From: Camillea tinctor
Lineage: Eukaryota > Ascomycota > Sordariomycetes > Xylariales > Xylariaceae
NCBI GenBank assembly: GCA_022578605.1
Contig: MU394051.1
Coordinates: 744,001-808,000 of the forward strand
Reading direction: 5' to 3'
Length of the DNA stretch: 64,000 nucleotides
The translations under genes were made by a program, and so were the position numbers. Below the pieces are notes generated by a model. It did no database searches and was not told where the DNA came from. It saw only the letters and a list, made by a program, of their open reading frames with translations. This document shows, in pieces, positions 35,909 through 47,169 of the stretch; the stretch's first letter is position 1, and each line of letters begins with the position of its first letter.

Positions 35909-37702
35909 ACAAGTGTCAATATACACCGATTCCCTAGCTGGCTAGGGTAATTGCGATGCTCTGCGATTCTTAAGTTCAATGGGAAGGGGGAATGGATATA
36001 CAGGAAGGGGAAAACCTGATAGGACTGGTACATTGAATTATAGATACTTAGGTATACACTCTCGCGAGAATCTTCATTCGCTTATACCTGCTCGAAATAG
36101 AACATCGTACCTAGGTACTCTCTTTGAACATGCCCCTTCGCACCTACCTAGGTACCTATGTAGTGACAAAATGATGTAACCCATCCTTCTGGTGACGAAA
36201 TCATGTGTGAGGCCCAGGAAGATTCTGCTACAGAAGGAACAAAATATAGCAGGTGCTGTGTGACATTCTATGATATAGGAATGGCCGATTAAAAGGAAGG
36301 CAGACGATACATAGAATACTCGAGATGGAAAGTACTAACCTACACCAATTGCGTTCTAGCTAAGCGCATGAGTGCATGTAACGTGCAAGTACCTAGGTAT
36401 ATATAAATATATAGATATATAGAATAATATTCGAGCATCGAGGCACGCATACATATCAGCATCGTAATTGTAGGTTGGGTAGCTGACTGTGAAAACGCAA
36501 TATAGCAGGCGTTGCGTCGTAGGTAGGTAGGACGCGTCTTGGGTAAATGAATCTGGAGTTCGACGCGAATTAAATGGTGGTTCTTTAGCACTTGGTAAAT
36601 AAACCACGAAATCGGCAAACGGGATGAGAATTGACTGCCATTAAGGACATGAGACATTGTGCAAGGATAAGAGGACATTCATTAGACAATATTCTAAGAA
36701 TAATCAAGCTATAAAGTCATGTACGCATATCCAACGCCATCTGTTTATGCTAATGTTGTGGAAGTATGATGCTCCAAGCATTTCTTCGATCCACCGTCTT
36801 GCGCGGGTGCGATAGCCTTAGGTTAGACAAAAATAATGGACACACACCTGAATTCTACGCAACGATGGCACAGGAAATGACATATCAGAAAATAGGTATC
36901 ATTTGGCAGCATGCTAGCAGCAATGTGAAGATTTGTTGAAAATTCCATCCTGGGCGTAGACTATATGGCCTCACGATACTATGCTACTGCAACTTGGGTC
37001 TTCTTCATGGCACCACGCGAAGTGATGTTCATAATGAAAACAAAGGTTTGATGAGAGCAAAAATTGCGATCAGTACGATCCCGAAGGATAATACAGGGCA
37101 GTCAACTCCGCGCTGTGCAATGCAGGCCTCCTACCCTACCACAAGAAATTCTTGAGCTTCCTGTGATTAATCAAGGTAAGTATGAAGAAAAGGAAGGAAA
37201 GAGAAATTCCAAGAGGGAGGGAGGAAAGCCAGTCTTTTATACCCAGACTTGTGGCACGTGCACGGGTGGTTGGTCCAACAATACCTACCTAGGTACAGCA
37301 ACAATGCAGGTGCGGGTCAGGTGGTGACCAATAGGAAAATTCCGGGGCGCAAACAATGGCAGGAATATCGATAAGGGACCTAGTGGGGACAACCCGCGGG
37401 GCAACAGCACATGGACGTCCTACCAGCCCACCTGCCTACTTACCCCCCAATATTTGCTTAGAAGGTACGAGAATATTGAATTGCCTTAACTTTACCTAGA
37501 TCCTGACGGAAGCTGCCTCTCTCTACCTACCTTTAGATCTACCTTTAGGGACTTTATATGGTAGGTGGTACCTAGCATAGAGAGCTTCTACTTCTACTTC
37601 TACTTCTACTTCCACTATACCTTTTTATTCATTCGCCAATTCTCACCACTAGCATTGGTTTTGATTCCTTGATTACCATATCATATAGTATACAACAACA
37701 AA
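35909..37702. other. intergenic region upstream of cdc37
   Basis: No supported gene. Four of the window's ACCTAGGT palindromes fall here (36109, 36146, 36391, 37287). Short open frames at 36340-36678 (-) read AT repeats. A CTTCTA hexamer repeat (37585-37608) lies about 95 bases before the cdc37 start, probably in its 5' leader. Confidence 0.6.
37328..37342 (+). promoter_or_regulatory. CCAAT box next to a two-unit heat-shock-element core upstream of cdc37
   Basis: CCAAT at 37328-37332 is followed at 37335-37342 by GAA-AA-TTC, the inverted two-unit core recognised by heat-shock factor. It lies about 360 bp before the cdc37 start. A third unit in phase is lacking, so it would be a weak element. 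Confidence 0.3.
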
Positions 37703-39311
37703 ATGCCGGTAGACTACAGCAAATGGGTAGGTAATCAATCTGCTCCCCCGAGAATAACATACCTCTGTCAATGTCGGCTATTAGCAACCTGTAAACCAAT
37801 AGCTAACCAAGCCCTTATGTCTAGGACAATTTGGAGCTTAGTGACGACTCGGATATAGAGGTTCACCCCAACGTTGACAAGCGCTCCTTCATCCGCGCAA
37901 AACAGAACCAGATCCATGCGGAACGCCAACAGCGCCGGCTCCAGATCGAAACATTGAAGTATGAACGCCAGATCAACGATGGGTTGATGAAGCGTATATC
38001 CGCGCTTCTGAGCGCCCTCAAGTCCCATGCCGCCGACGCAGCAACCCGAAACCCCGGTGAGGTTGCCTTCCAAGCCGTGATGGAGTCGGCTGGCAACCCA
38101 GCGGATGACAAGCCCCCTGCCCGACCTGAGGGTGTTCATGCTCAGGTGGAGCAACCGCCTACGTACACCAAGATGATGGCTACATTGCTCGACCAAGTGA
38201 ACAAGACCCTAGACGAGAAGAAACCCACCGACCGCTACACTGCTATGGTAGATGAAATTGGAAACCACCTTACTCAGGTACAAGACCTACAAAAGCAATT
38301 GCTCGAGAAGCTAGCCGAGTTGGAAAAGGAGGAGAGCCGGAAGATTACAAGCGAGAGCATCCACACGGGCTTCGATAGCTCCTGGGTGGCCAAGTCTACA
38401 CCCTCTACCTCCGGAGACAAGAGCAAGGAAGACAATGTTGAATTGTTGAACCCGAATTTCGCCGCGTCCAAGCCAGATGCCTCTTCCTCAGCCGGAGCAT
38501 CGTCGTCGACAGGGGATGATGATGAACTGGAGGCATCGCCTGATGGTCGTAAATTTGCCAACATAAAGGCTTCCGAATACCGAGAAAGCCATGCTTTCAT
38601 CTCTACGCACCCCCATATCCTGTCCGAGAAGGAAACTGACGGCATCCTCGTCATGGCGTTCGATGCTCAACTCGATAACAAGGACGACTTTGCGCGACAG
38701 TGTGTGCACCAAGCTCTATTACTTCAATACTGCCGTTCGTTGGGCAGGGATGGCGTGGCTCTATTTTTCAAACGCATCACAACGAAAGGTCACCAGGCAC
38801 AGGACGTCTTCTACAAGGACGTCCAAGATACATACTTCAGGATCAAGAATCGGGCTAGTGAGATCAATGCGCAGCGTGCAGCTGGCGGCAATAAGGGCGA
38901 AGATGTAGAGCAAATTCAACTCCATGCGGTCGAGCCTGGCACGGAAATCAAAATCACCATCCCACCGGAGAACAGCGAAGACGAAGAAGGAAAGAAGAGA
39001 CGGGCCATTTTCGAGAGCTTCAAGCCGGAGATGCGAAAAGCGTTAGAATCGGGAAGCTTGGATAAGGTTAACGAAGTGCTTGGCAAAATGAAAGTGCCGG
39101 ATGCCGAGGAGCTCGTTGGTCTTCTGGACGAGGTAAGATGAAGTTCGTGAACGAAGTGGGTCCCGAGTATTGCTAACTGGTATTGCACTAGGCCGGAGTC
39201 CTAAGCTTAGAGGATCAAATAATAGACGCAACGACGGAAGAAGGGCAGAAGAAAATCAAGGAAATGGAGGAAGAGGCTGCATTGGAGTCATATGCCGATG
39301 ATCCCGAGTAA
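37703..39311 (+). CDS. cdc37: Hsp90 co-chaperone Cdc37
   Basis: Three exons: 37703-37726, 37825-39132, 39192-39311, giving 483 residues. The tiny first exon encodes MPVDYSKW and joins over a 98-bp intron to DNLELSDDSDIEVHPNVDKR, the diagnostic Cdc37 N-terminus. Ser14 and Ser17 within LSDDSD correspond to the CK2 sites known for yeast Cdc37. Residues to about 190 are the coiled kinase-binding region, the Hsp90-binding middle domain follows a Ser-rich linker (about 215-245), and the C-terminal helical domain ends EEAALESYADDPE. Cdc37 loads protein kinases onto Hsp90 in the cytosol. Length is normal for filamentous fungi. Confidence 0.97.
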
Positions 39312-41744
39312 CATGAATCCTCTTAACGACTGTCCGGATGCTGGCCCTTTCACGCTTGGCCGAATTGAGATTGTCCGGAATGGTGAATTGTAGGCGAAGG
39401 ACTACCTAGCAAAATGGATCGCTTCATGAACAATAAAAGATACCCATGGTTGTTTACATGGACTTGTTATTACATTCCGTAGCCCATGTATACCTGATTG
39501 GCGAACGTTTACGTTTATATTTGCCAAATGATCGTGAAGATACCCTTCTAAGGTACGCACTATTGCCTACTATATAAGAGGCATCTTAAAAAAAGGGGGC
39601 AATCTACCACCACCTAAAACCGGATCGGTAGGTAGGTTTCTATGTACGTTGCTAACATACCTATTAAGCCAGATAAAAAGCAGGTAATTTCTAATGATCT
39701 AGCCTGAGATAGACTATCTACCTACTTACTCTGCTACCTACACATAAGTAGGTCGATGACATCTAGGTAGTGGTAGCAATGCCTACCTAAATACTTATGA
39801 AACGCAGGCGCCCTCTAGTGTCCCGAGCACGGGGTACTTTAGGAACCTTGGAATAGCGAAATTGTAGAGCATCTTAGTGGTATTAACTTTAAATTTAAGT
39901 TTATCCACCAAGAGAAGCACTATTTGCTTTAGATAAGACATTAAATCTAGGTTGGATCAATAGGCTTGGATGGGTCAACATGGTTACTTTAGGTAGTTTT
40001 CTTCTTCTTTTTGATCCTTCTGGTTTTCTCGAACGTGCATTGACATACAACCGTACAACGATACCATGGATGCATGTTGATCGTTTTCCCATTCGATGAG
40101 ATCGTTTCCAACCTTTCGAGTTTGCTGGTGCATATTACCAAGATCACCTTCTTTCTTCCCGTACATTAGTTGCAGTTAGTGAGGGATGGGATGGATGAAA
40201 TAAAGAAAGAGGTTGGCCAAGATCTTGATTATGTTGGGCATTCTATGTACAGAGAAGAGTGATGGATCATTGCTAAAAATAAGAGATGATATCTGCACTA
40301 ACAGGTTTGTATTGCCCCGTAGTAGTATTAATGTTAGGTGAGACAACATGCAAAGTGAAACAGTGATAAAGCAACGGGTACGTAAGGCTAGACAGGTACA
40401 CTGTACGCCTGCGTAACGCCAACCACGCCCCTTAAAGCACACTAAAGGCGTATTTTTTTGAGGCGGAGTTATTTTGACCAGTCAGGTTTTCATGTTTTGG
40501 TGGAGCTGAACTCGTGTTAAGCAGCAGTTGTCGCCTCGTCTCCTATTTTTTTTGTTCTTCTGTGTAATAGGCCTCGATTACGACTAACCGCCACTAACAA
40601 GGACCTGTTTTTGTTCACTGTTTTCTTTCCACAATTCACAAGGTTTACCTTACTTACATAGCGAATATCTAGCAAATCATCGTCATCTCCTATAATTACC
40701 GTGCCAACCAACCTCCAGATTTCCTCCAACTTTTTCTTCTTTTTGCAACTGATTTACAAATCATTGACAAGGCAAAAAGAAAAAAATATTTCATATGAAG
40801 TCATATGCTGACTTCCTCCCAACCACCGCCAAATTCTTTTGATAGACTATGATGGATCCTATGACATCGGCACCCGGTGTGTGATCGCTTAGCTCACACG
40901 TCTCTGAAAAGACAAAGAGACGAAGAGATGTGATCTTGGTCAGATCACTAATTCATTGACTAAAAGGGCAAAGAGAGAGAAACATGTAACTAACGTACTA
41001 AGCAGCGGCGGCCGCGTAACACCCAAGGCTAAAAAGAGAGACGGGCTGCCGAGATGGCGCGCGTCTGACTCCAACACGGTCACCCGTTTCAAAGACATTA
41101 CCAAGTACGGGGACTGCGGGAAGCAAGATGGGGGTTACTGGAGGCTGACGACGTTTACAGAAGGGGGCGCAGTAAATTTCGGCTGCCGATGACCTCCACT
41201 TGAGAAGCCAGACCAACCACTCGGAGCTCCACGACCAGAGCAGATCGAGACCCTTGGACCCTTGGCATCTTCTTTTCAACACACACCCCAGTCCGCCCAG
41301 CTGTCATGCCCCATGCTGCTAATGCCATGCAGTGTTATGCTATGCGTGCGTATGGGCGGGTGGGTGGACGTATTGATCCAAAATAAAACCCCCGAAATCT
41401 GAGGGAGGCTCATCTTTTCGTATTCGACTACCTTGCAGGGTTTCTGGAAGCTTGCGAATTTATACTTAAAACGTAAATGATCCCTCTTCGCTTGAAGGAC
41501 CCTCTGGCCGATTCATTTTTTTCTATTGTCTATAGTCTTTTATGTGTGTTTTCTTTTGCTTCTAGAGATATAGATTTTGTTGTATAACTTCGCATTACTA
41601 TATCCTCTAAACCCCTGGCTCTTCTCATACCCTAAATAAATAGGAGAAGACTAGCAGTTCTACCTACACTCTGCAATAAAGTCGTTATTTTGGTCTTTCT
41701 TATCCTCTTCGTTTCTTAACCTTCCTCCCCCAGATTCAGTCAAA
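39312..41744. other. intergenic region between cdc37 and the PLC-like gene
   Basis: No supported gene. 40.98-41.28 kb is GC-rich with a 94-codon minus-strand frame lacking motifs. The last 230 bases form a promoter for the PLC-like gene: AAATAAATAGG at about 41633, then a CT-rich stretch. TTCCTCCCCCAG shortly before the ATG could be a leader-intron acceptor. Confidence 0.55.
39432..39437 (+). terminator. AATAAA polyadenylation-type signal after cdc37
   Basis: Canonical AATAAA hexamer 121 bases after the cdc37 stop codon, in AT-rich sequence. Likely 3' processing signal; not tested. Confidence 0.45.
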
Positions 41745-42875
41745 ATGATTTCCCCGATATGTACATACCTAACCACCTTTGCCGCTCTGACGGCGACTGT
41801 CTACTCGATGCCGCAAATAGGAGACATCTCTAGCACATTATCCGTAGCTGTCAGCGTCACCAGCACATCAACCGCGGCGACATCTACCTCCACCGGAGCC
41901 TGCAACAACTCCCCCGATCTCTGCAGCCAGTCTTACGGCAGCATCACTCACATGGGCGCTCACGACTCGTCTTTTCTCCGAGACTCTAGCACCGGCAACT
42001 CGGTCGCCGGTAACCAGTACTACAACGCCACAGTTGCCCTCGATGCCGGCATAAGACTACTACAGGCTCAGGTGCACGACAAGGATGGTGCTATCGAACT
42101 TTGCCATACTACGTGCGAACTCCTCGATGCGGGCACTCTGCAGGACTGGCTCGTAGCCATCAAATATTGGATGGACAACAACGCGAACGAAGTGGTAACC
42201 ATCCTTCTCGTCAACTCGGACAACAAGGAGGCTTCCGAGTTTGGCACCGTCTTCGCCGCCTCCGGTATCGACACCTACGGCTACACGCCCTCGGGCAGCG
42301 GCTGGCCGACGCTGCAGGAGATGATCAGCGCCAACACGCGGCTCGTGACCTTCATCGCCTCCATCACGGCGGACAGCTCGTACTCGTACCTGCTGAACGA
42401 GTTCGACTACGTGTTCGAGACGGCGTACGAGGTGACCTCGCTCTCGGGCTTCAACTGCACGCTCGACCGGCCGACGTCGCAGTCGTCGGCCTCGGCGGCC
42501 ATCTCGTCGGGCCTGCTGCCGCTCATGAACCACTTCGCCTACACCTCGCTGACCTCGTCCATCATGATCCCCGACGTCAGCGACATCGCCACCACCAACA
42601 GCCCCTCCACCAACACCACCGGCGCCCTCGGCCTGCACGCCCAGAACTGCCAGTCCGAGTGGGGCACCAAGCCCGTCTTCGTCCTCGTCGACTTCTTCAA
42701 CGAGGGCCCCGCCATCGACACCGCCGACACCATGAACGATGTCTCCGACCCCGTCGGCCGCCAGTCCGTCGCTGCGGGCGCTGCCGTCGAGGTTAGTGGT
42801 GCTCTGCGCACGAGCAGCAGCGGAGGCGTTGGGGCGCTGGTCGCTTTCGCTGCGGCTGCGTTGGTGTTTGCGTAA
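41745..42875 (+). CDS. secreted PLC-like phosphodiesterase (PI-PLC X-domain fold), probably GPI-anchored
   Basis: A single exon of 376 residues. Signal peptide at about 1-21 ([14 protein letters not shown]), then a Ser/Thr-rich spacer (27-52). The PLC-like phosphodiesterase core begins with [13 protein letters not shown], where His73 aligns with the first catalytic His. It continues through [20 protein letters not shown], where His121 aligns with the second, then [16 protein letters not shown] and [10 protein letters not shown]. The C-terminus is hydrophobic ([14 protein letters not shown]) after a small-residue stretch, as in GPI-anchored proteins. Fungal members of this family are cell-surface or secreted; substrates are largely undefined. 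Codons from about 42240 onward use G or C at nearly every third position, while the first 500 bases do not. Confidence 0.88.
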   Translation: MISPICTYLTTFAALTATVYSMPQIGDISSTLSVAVSVTSTSTAATSTSTGACNNSPDLCSQSYGSITHMGAHDSSFLRDSSTGNSVAGNQYYNATVALDAGIRLLQAQVHDKDGAIELCHTTCELLDAGTLQDWLVAIKYWMDNNANEVVTILLVNSDNKEASEFGTVFAASGIDTYGYTPSGSGWPTLQEMISANTRLVTFIASITADSSYSYLLNEFDYVFETAYEVTSLSGFNCTLDRPTSQSSASAAISSGLLPLMNHFAYTSLTSSIMIPDVSDIATTNSPSTNTTGALGLHAQNCQSEWGTKPVFVLVDFFNEGPAIDTADTMNDVSDPVGRQSVAAGAAVEVSGALRTSSSGGVGALVAFAAAALVFA

Positions 42876-44034
42876 AAAAAGCGCTTCGAAGTCTTTTTCT
42901 ATACAGTATATATGCTTTAAGAAAAGAAAATAGCGGAGGAGAGGGGTTTTTTTTCTATTTGTTCTTTTTTTTCTTAAGTTATACCCCCGAGAGAAATTTT
43001 ATAAAATGGGGAAGCGGATGGGTTTTGCGTTTTGAATCTCGCATAGCGATGGCGTTTACTAGGATTCTTTTATCTGGGACGATAAAGGGGCACGGTGTAG
43101 CTGCCGATGGGATATAGCAAAAGAAAGCGAGGGCCTGATACTGTTGGGTGTTAGGTTCCTTTCTGATCCAAGAGCTACGAGGAGCTTTTGAAATGATAGG
43201 ATGAGATCTTTCTTCCCCTTTTTAAGATCGCATCTTATCACCAACTATAGTTGAGCTTCCGAGAATTAAAGGAGTTCACAAGAAAGAACTTGAGAGAAGG
43301 AGGGGTTCATATATAGGGAATTGAAAAAAAAAAGGTATCTCAATACGAGATATCAATACCTACCTACACGAAAATATACACACAAATAAAACTCCTTGCT
43401 ATACTCATCTGCTGAATTAAGCTCTATGAATTGTTAAAAATATGATGCTATTGACTTAAGGCACATGTAGTGTGACATGGGATGATGGATACCCGTTCAG
43501 CTTGTATACATACGGCCGGTTCCGATAAATGGGTAACCTAACTTTTAAGTAAGAACATTGAAGTAGATAACGAGTATTCTGCAAGCTCGAATGCATCATG
43601 GATGCATCATTAGCTCGTAACCTGCCTGAGTACTTAGATAGATAACCCAGGTTAGACAACTTTTTTCTCTATTTAGACAAAAAAACAACTCAGCCTTACA
43701 AGTAACCATCAGTTGCACGAACATCTTATTCCAACAATACTATCACCATCATCAAAACTCTTCTCTCCCCCTGAAGAGGAAATAGCTGTTAGGTTAGTTA
43801 CATATCCAACCTAATATATAACCGATTTCTTCTTTCCGCAATCCCATCTCCTCTTCCTATTAGAATTCATCGTGAGATAAAACACTTTGACAAATCTACT
43901 CGCAATCTCACTCACCCCTTTTGAACCTGTTTAGCATCAAATTACCTTACACCGATATTCTTATCAGCTATCCAGCCAGCTTCAGAACCAAATTAAAACA
44001 CCACCGGAGATAAGAAACAAAAAAAGGGGAAGAA
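42876..44034. other. intergenic region
   Basis: 3' flank of the PLC-like gene (poly-T near 42946-42973) and promoter of the ECM15-like gene. Short minus-strand open frames have no motifs. I see no other feature. Confidence 0.55.
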
Positions 44035-44645
44035 ATGACAGACTACACCCAAGTCGCGACGCCGGAGCGCTGCTACGCAGACTTTTGTCTAATCCCGGTA
44101 TGTTCAAGTCTTTTTCCTCTTCTTCATTTTTAAGTAAATCCGAAACTGATATCTATATCTCCTCAGGTTGGAACGGGCAATACTTCCGTAGCCGAAGAAG
44201 TGGCCGAGGTGCAGCGCCTGCTGCGTGCGAGCGGGCTCACGTACACCATGCACTCGGCCGGCACGACGGTCGGTACGGTCCCCCACCTCCCCCCCCCCCT
44301 TTTCACAGAATTATCTAGGTATATATATAGAAACATCTACTAATACGTCGCTAACCTATCGTGCTCCAATATAAAGAGGGTTCGTGGGACGAAGTTTTCA
44401 AGGTGATCGGCCAGGCGCACAGCCTAGTGCACTCGAGGGGCGTCGTCAGGGTGCAGTCGTCGATGCGCGTGGGCACGAGGTGAATATTATCTCTTTTCTT
44501 ATTCTCCTCCTTTTCTTCTCTTCTTTACTGCTCTCAGTGGGGAAAGTGGAAAACCGGATCCTAACCTCTGTGTAGAACGGACAAGAACCAAACGGCCAAG
44601 GATAAGGTGAAACGAGTGGAGGATATTCTGGGCAAGCAATCCTAG
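44035..44645 (+). CDS. ECM15: UPF0045/MTH1187 family protein (ECM15-like, thiamine-binding-type fold)
   Basis: Four short exons: 44035-44097, 44167-44272, 44377-44479, 44576-44645, giving 113 residues. Donors are GTATGT, GTACGG, GTGAAT and the phases fit throughout. The protein reads YADFCLIPVGTGNTSVAEEV, then LTYTMHSAGTTVEGSWDEVF, then HSRGVVRVQSSMRVGTRTDK, the conserved signature of the family that includes yeast Ecm15 and MTH1187. Known members are ferredoxin-like-fold tetramers that may bind a small ligand; the biological role is not settled. Probably cytosolic. Converges with the CCDC47 gene 418 bp downstream. Confidence 0.93.
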
Positions 44646-45063
44646 TCCCTTAGGGATATATATCACGGGAGCCAGGTGATTTTTCTTTGGATCAATTTGT
44701 CAATGAGTAGGAATGAGACAGCTGGAGGGTATACCGATTCACTCAAGCTCAATGTAAAACGAACACAATGTGCAACAAAAATATATATGGTTTATCGATG
44801 AGAATATCATACAACTATTGCCCAGCCACATGCTATCCTAACATCTATTAACACACAAGTACAGAAGCAATGCAGAAAGCAGTTCTTCGCCCATGTAATG
44901 CATCGTTTTCCCTCCTCCAGATACCTCGTCATGATATCGTTTTCCCTACCGGACCCCCGGTGCTTCCTCTTCTCCTTTGCCTCCTTTTAGCCCCAGGAAT
45001 GAAAACCTTCCCGACCTTTATAATAAAGACACGTATAGTAGAGGGAAGAAAAATAATAACATC
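44646..45063. other. convergent intergenic spacer
   Basis: 418 bases between two convergent stop codons, AT-rich on the ECM15 side. It holds the 3' UTRs of both genes. I see no hairpin or repeat in it. Confidence 0.6.
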
Positions 45064-46669
45064 CTACGCGCGGACAGTTTGTTTTCTGCTCGACTTGCGC
45101 AGCTCCTTCTCCTTCTCCTTCTCGAGGTATTTCTTCTGCGCCTTAGCATCCAAGGCGTTGAGCTCAGCATCGCGCTTTGCTTTCCTGGCCTTGTCACGCT
45201 CGAGGGCTCGCTCCTCGGCCTTCTCTTCTTCGGCGAGCTTCTGGATCTGCTTGATATTCTCATCTCTGACGCTCTTGATCTTGCGAGTAACCTCCGGCCG
45301 GAAGTGAGCGGAAGATGCTAGGTGATCAGGAATCCGCAGGAACGATGAAAAGAGTGGAAGAATGTCGTCGTAGTTGTTTGAGGAGGGTAGTCGGTATCGC
45401 AAGAAGATTCGCTTGCGCGGAACTGCCTCGTCCAGCCTGAAATGTAGTTAATATTGTGTTCTCAATCTTGTCGTATATGCTCATCAACAGGGAACGCCCT
45501 CAAGGCTCGACCTGATCCGAACTAAAATACTCTAATACTCAATAGAAAGAGACTTACGTCTTGGGCTTATCAACAGGTTGGTCACTAATGATGATGTACT
45601 CAAACAGGTCACCAGCTTTCTTGACCGCAGCGGCGAGTTCATCCGTGAGGAACGTTTGAGTAATCTCGGCACTCTCACTCATGACGGTTGCCCAGATGGG
45701 TAGCTTTGCATTGTCCTTGGTAAATGTGATTGACAGGTCGTATCGGTCCTCACGAAGCTGCTTCATCCTCTCCTTGTTGACGATAGCCCATACAAAACCG
45801 TCATAGGCACTCTTGGCATCCTTGCTCCTGATCTCGGCAGCGCCGGGAAGAGCAGGGACAATCTGGGCCTCCCTACCGTCGAAAGGATATATGGTGGCTT
45901 CCACCACATCCTCGGGCGAGCCAAAGCTATCGAAAAAGAAGCCAAGAACACTCTCGAAAGCAGTCATAAGGGGGTTGAAACGCTTAATCAAAGACAGCTT
46001 GATGTCCATGAAAGCAACATTCTGTCGACCAGTTGCATACGAGGCATACTCGAACAGGCTCTTCTCCTTCAGCAGTTTCTCAGGCTTGGGGTCGGACTGT
46101 GGCGATGCGCCGAAGCCAACTAGTGCGAATTCGCTAGTAAGGGCAGATGCATGGGCCTTGATCCATGCCTTCGACTTGGAACGGTTGAGCCTCGTGCCAA
46201 TGAAGTGGACAGTGAATATGACAGCAATGACAGACAGGATAAGCCCCTCGGTACGGAAATCGCTCAGGCTATAGCGTTCATGAACATTGTACCATTTCGT
46301 ATAAGGGAGACCAGTGGGAGCTGGGCCACCCAGGTTCGCACCACCAGGAACAGGTTCGAAGGGTACGGGCGACGGTGATGCAGCTTCTGCAAAGTCGGCA
46401 AAATCTACGAGAGAACAGTGTCAGTTTGTTATCCCACTACACAGACGTAATTGAGTGAGAATTGCTGATGCAATTGCTACTATGGCTGAGGAGTAATGAC
46501 AAGCTTGTGGGCTGCCGGCCTTCCCCGGGAACGCGCACACCATTATTGTCTCACATTACGAAGCCAATTGGAATATATAAAAGAAGAAAGAATACATACC
46601 AGAATCAGCCGAGGCAGCAGGAGCCTCAGAGGACTTGCTTCCAACAATGTTCTTGAGAAAATCCGCCAT
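45064..46669 (-). CDS. CCDC47/DUF1682 ER membrane protein
   Basis: Three exons: 46600-46669, 45558-46404, 45064-45436, giving 429 residues. Introns of 195 and 121 bp have donors GTATGT and GTAAGT. The N-terminus (MADFLKNIVG) precedes an acidic/Pro segment. One membrane helix lies at about 77-96 (GLILSVIAVIFTVHFIGTRL). The cytosolic domain carries the family pattern FNPLMTAFESVLGFFFDSFG and FVWAIVNKERM. The C-terminus is a long charged coiled coil (EEEKAEERALERDKARKAK) ending in a basic tail. Animal CCDC47 is a subunit of the PAT complex that assists multi-pass membrane protein insertion in the ER; the same role here is inference from homology. Divergent from the haspin gene. Confidence 0.94.
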
Positions 46670-47169
46670 AGCTGTTGACACTCGCGCAAGACTTGCTGGC
46701 GCAGCGGAAGTTGAGAGAGCCACGATTCAAAAAGCACAAGGTAAAGTTGAGAAGCTCAACGAAACCGACCAAGTAAGAGTCGCGATTGGTTTGGTCTCCA
46801 TAATTATATGCACGGACTCTCATAATTAGCTAAGCTTATTACCTAACTACTAGAGAAAACTGGAGGTACTCCGTAGGACGGGACCAACCCGATTGACCCA
46901 CTTCTAGCCCTGTGCTCCATTCCACCACTTGTGCAGCTGGTTACCTACGAGACTGTGGCTGCATGCCTACCACGGGGCTTACATACGTGGCTGATACCTG
47001 TAGCCCGATAATCGATAAGACCTGGTTGCTGGGCAGTTCCTGAAATAAACAAACATTAAACGTCAAAGCCTATGTCACTGACAATAGTTGATTCATTCAA
47101 ATGTGTTCATTCGAGAGATATGAACAACTCAACAGCTATAACAAATGCTAAAAAAATTACAATTCTAAA
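46670..47169. promoter_or_regulatory. 500-bp divergent promoter of the CCDC47 and haspin genes
   Basis: The start codons of the minus-strand CCDC47 gene (46669) and the plus-strand haspin gene (47170) are 500 bp apart, so both promoters lie here. It contains TACTCCGTA at about 46868 and AT-rich sequence immediately before the haspin ATG. No TATA box is obvious. Confidence 0.6.

Noticed and set aside
42060..42796. Long alternative-frame and antisense open frames over the PLC-like gene
   Set aside because: Shadows caused by very high GC at third codon positions of the real gene; Arg/His/Gly-rich translations.
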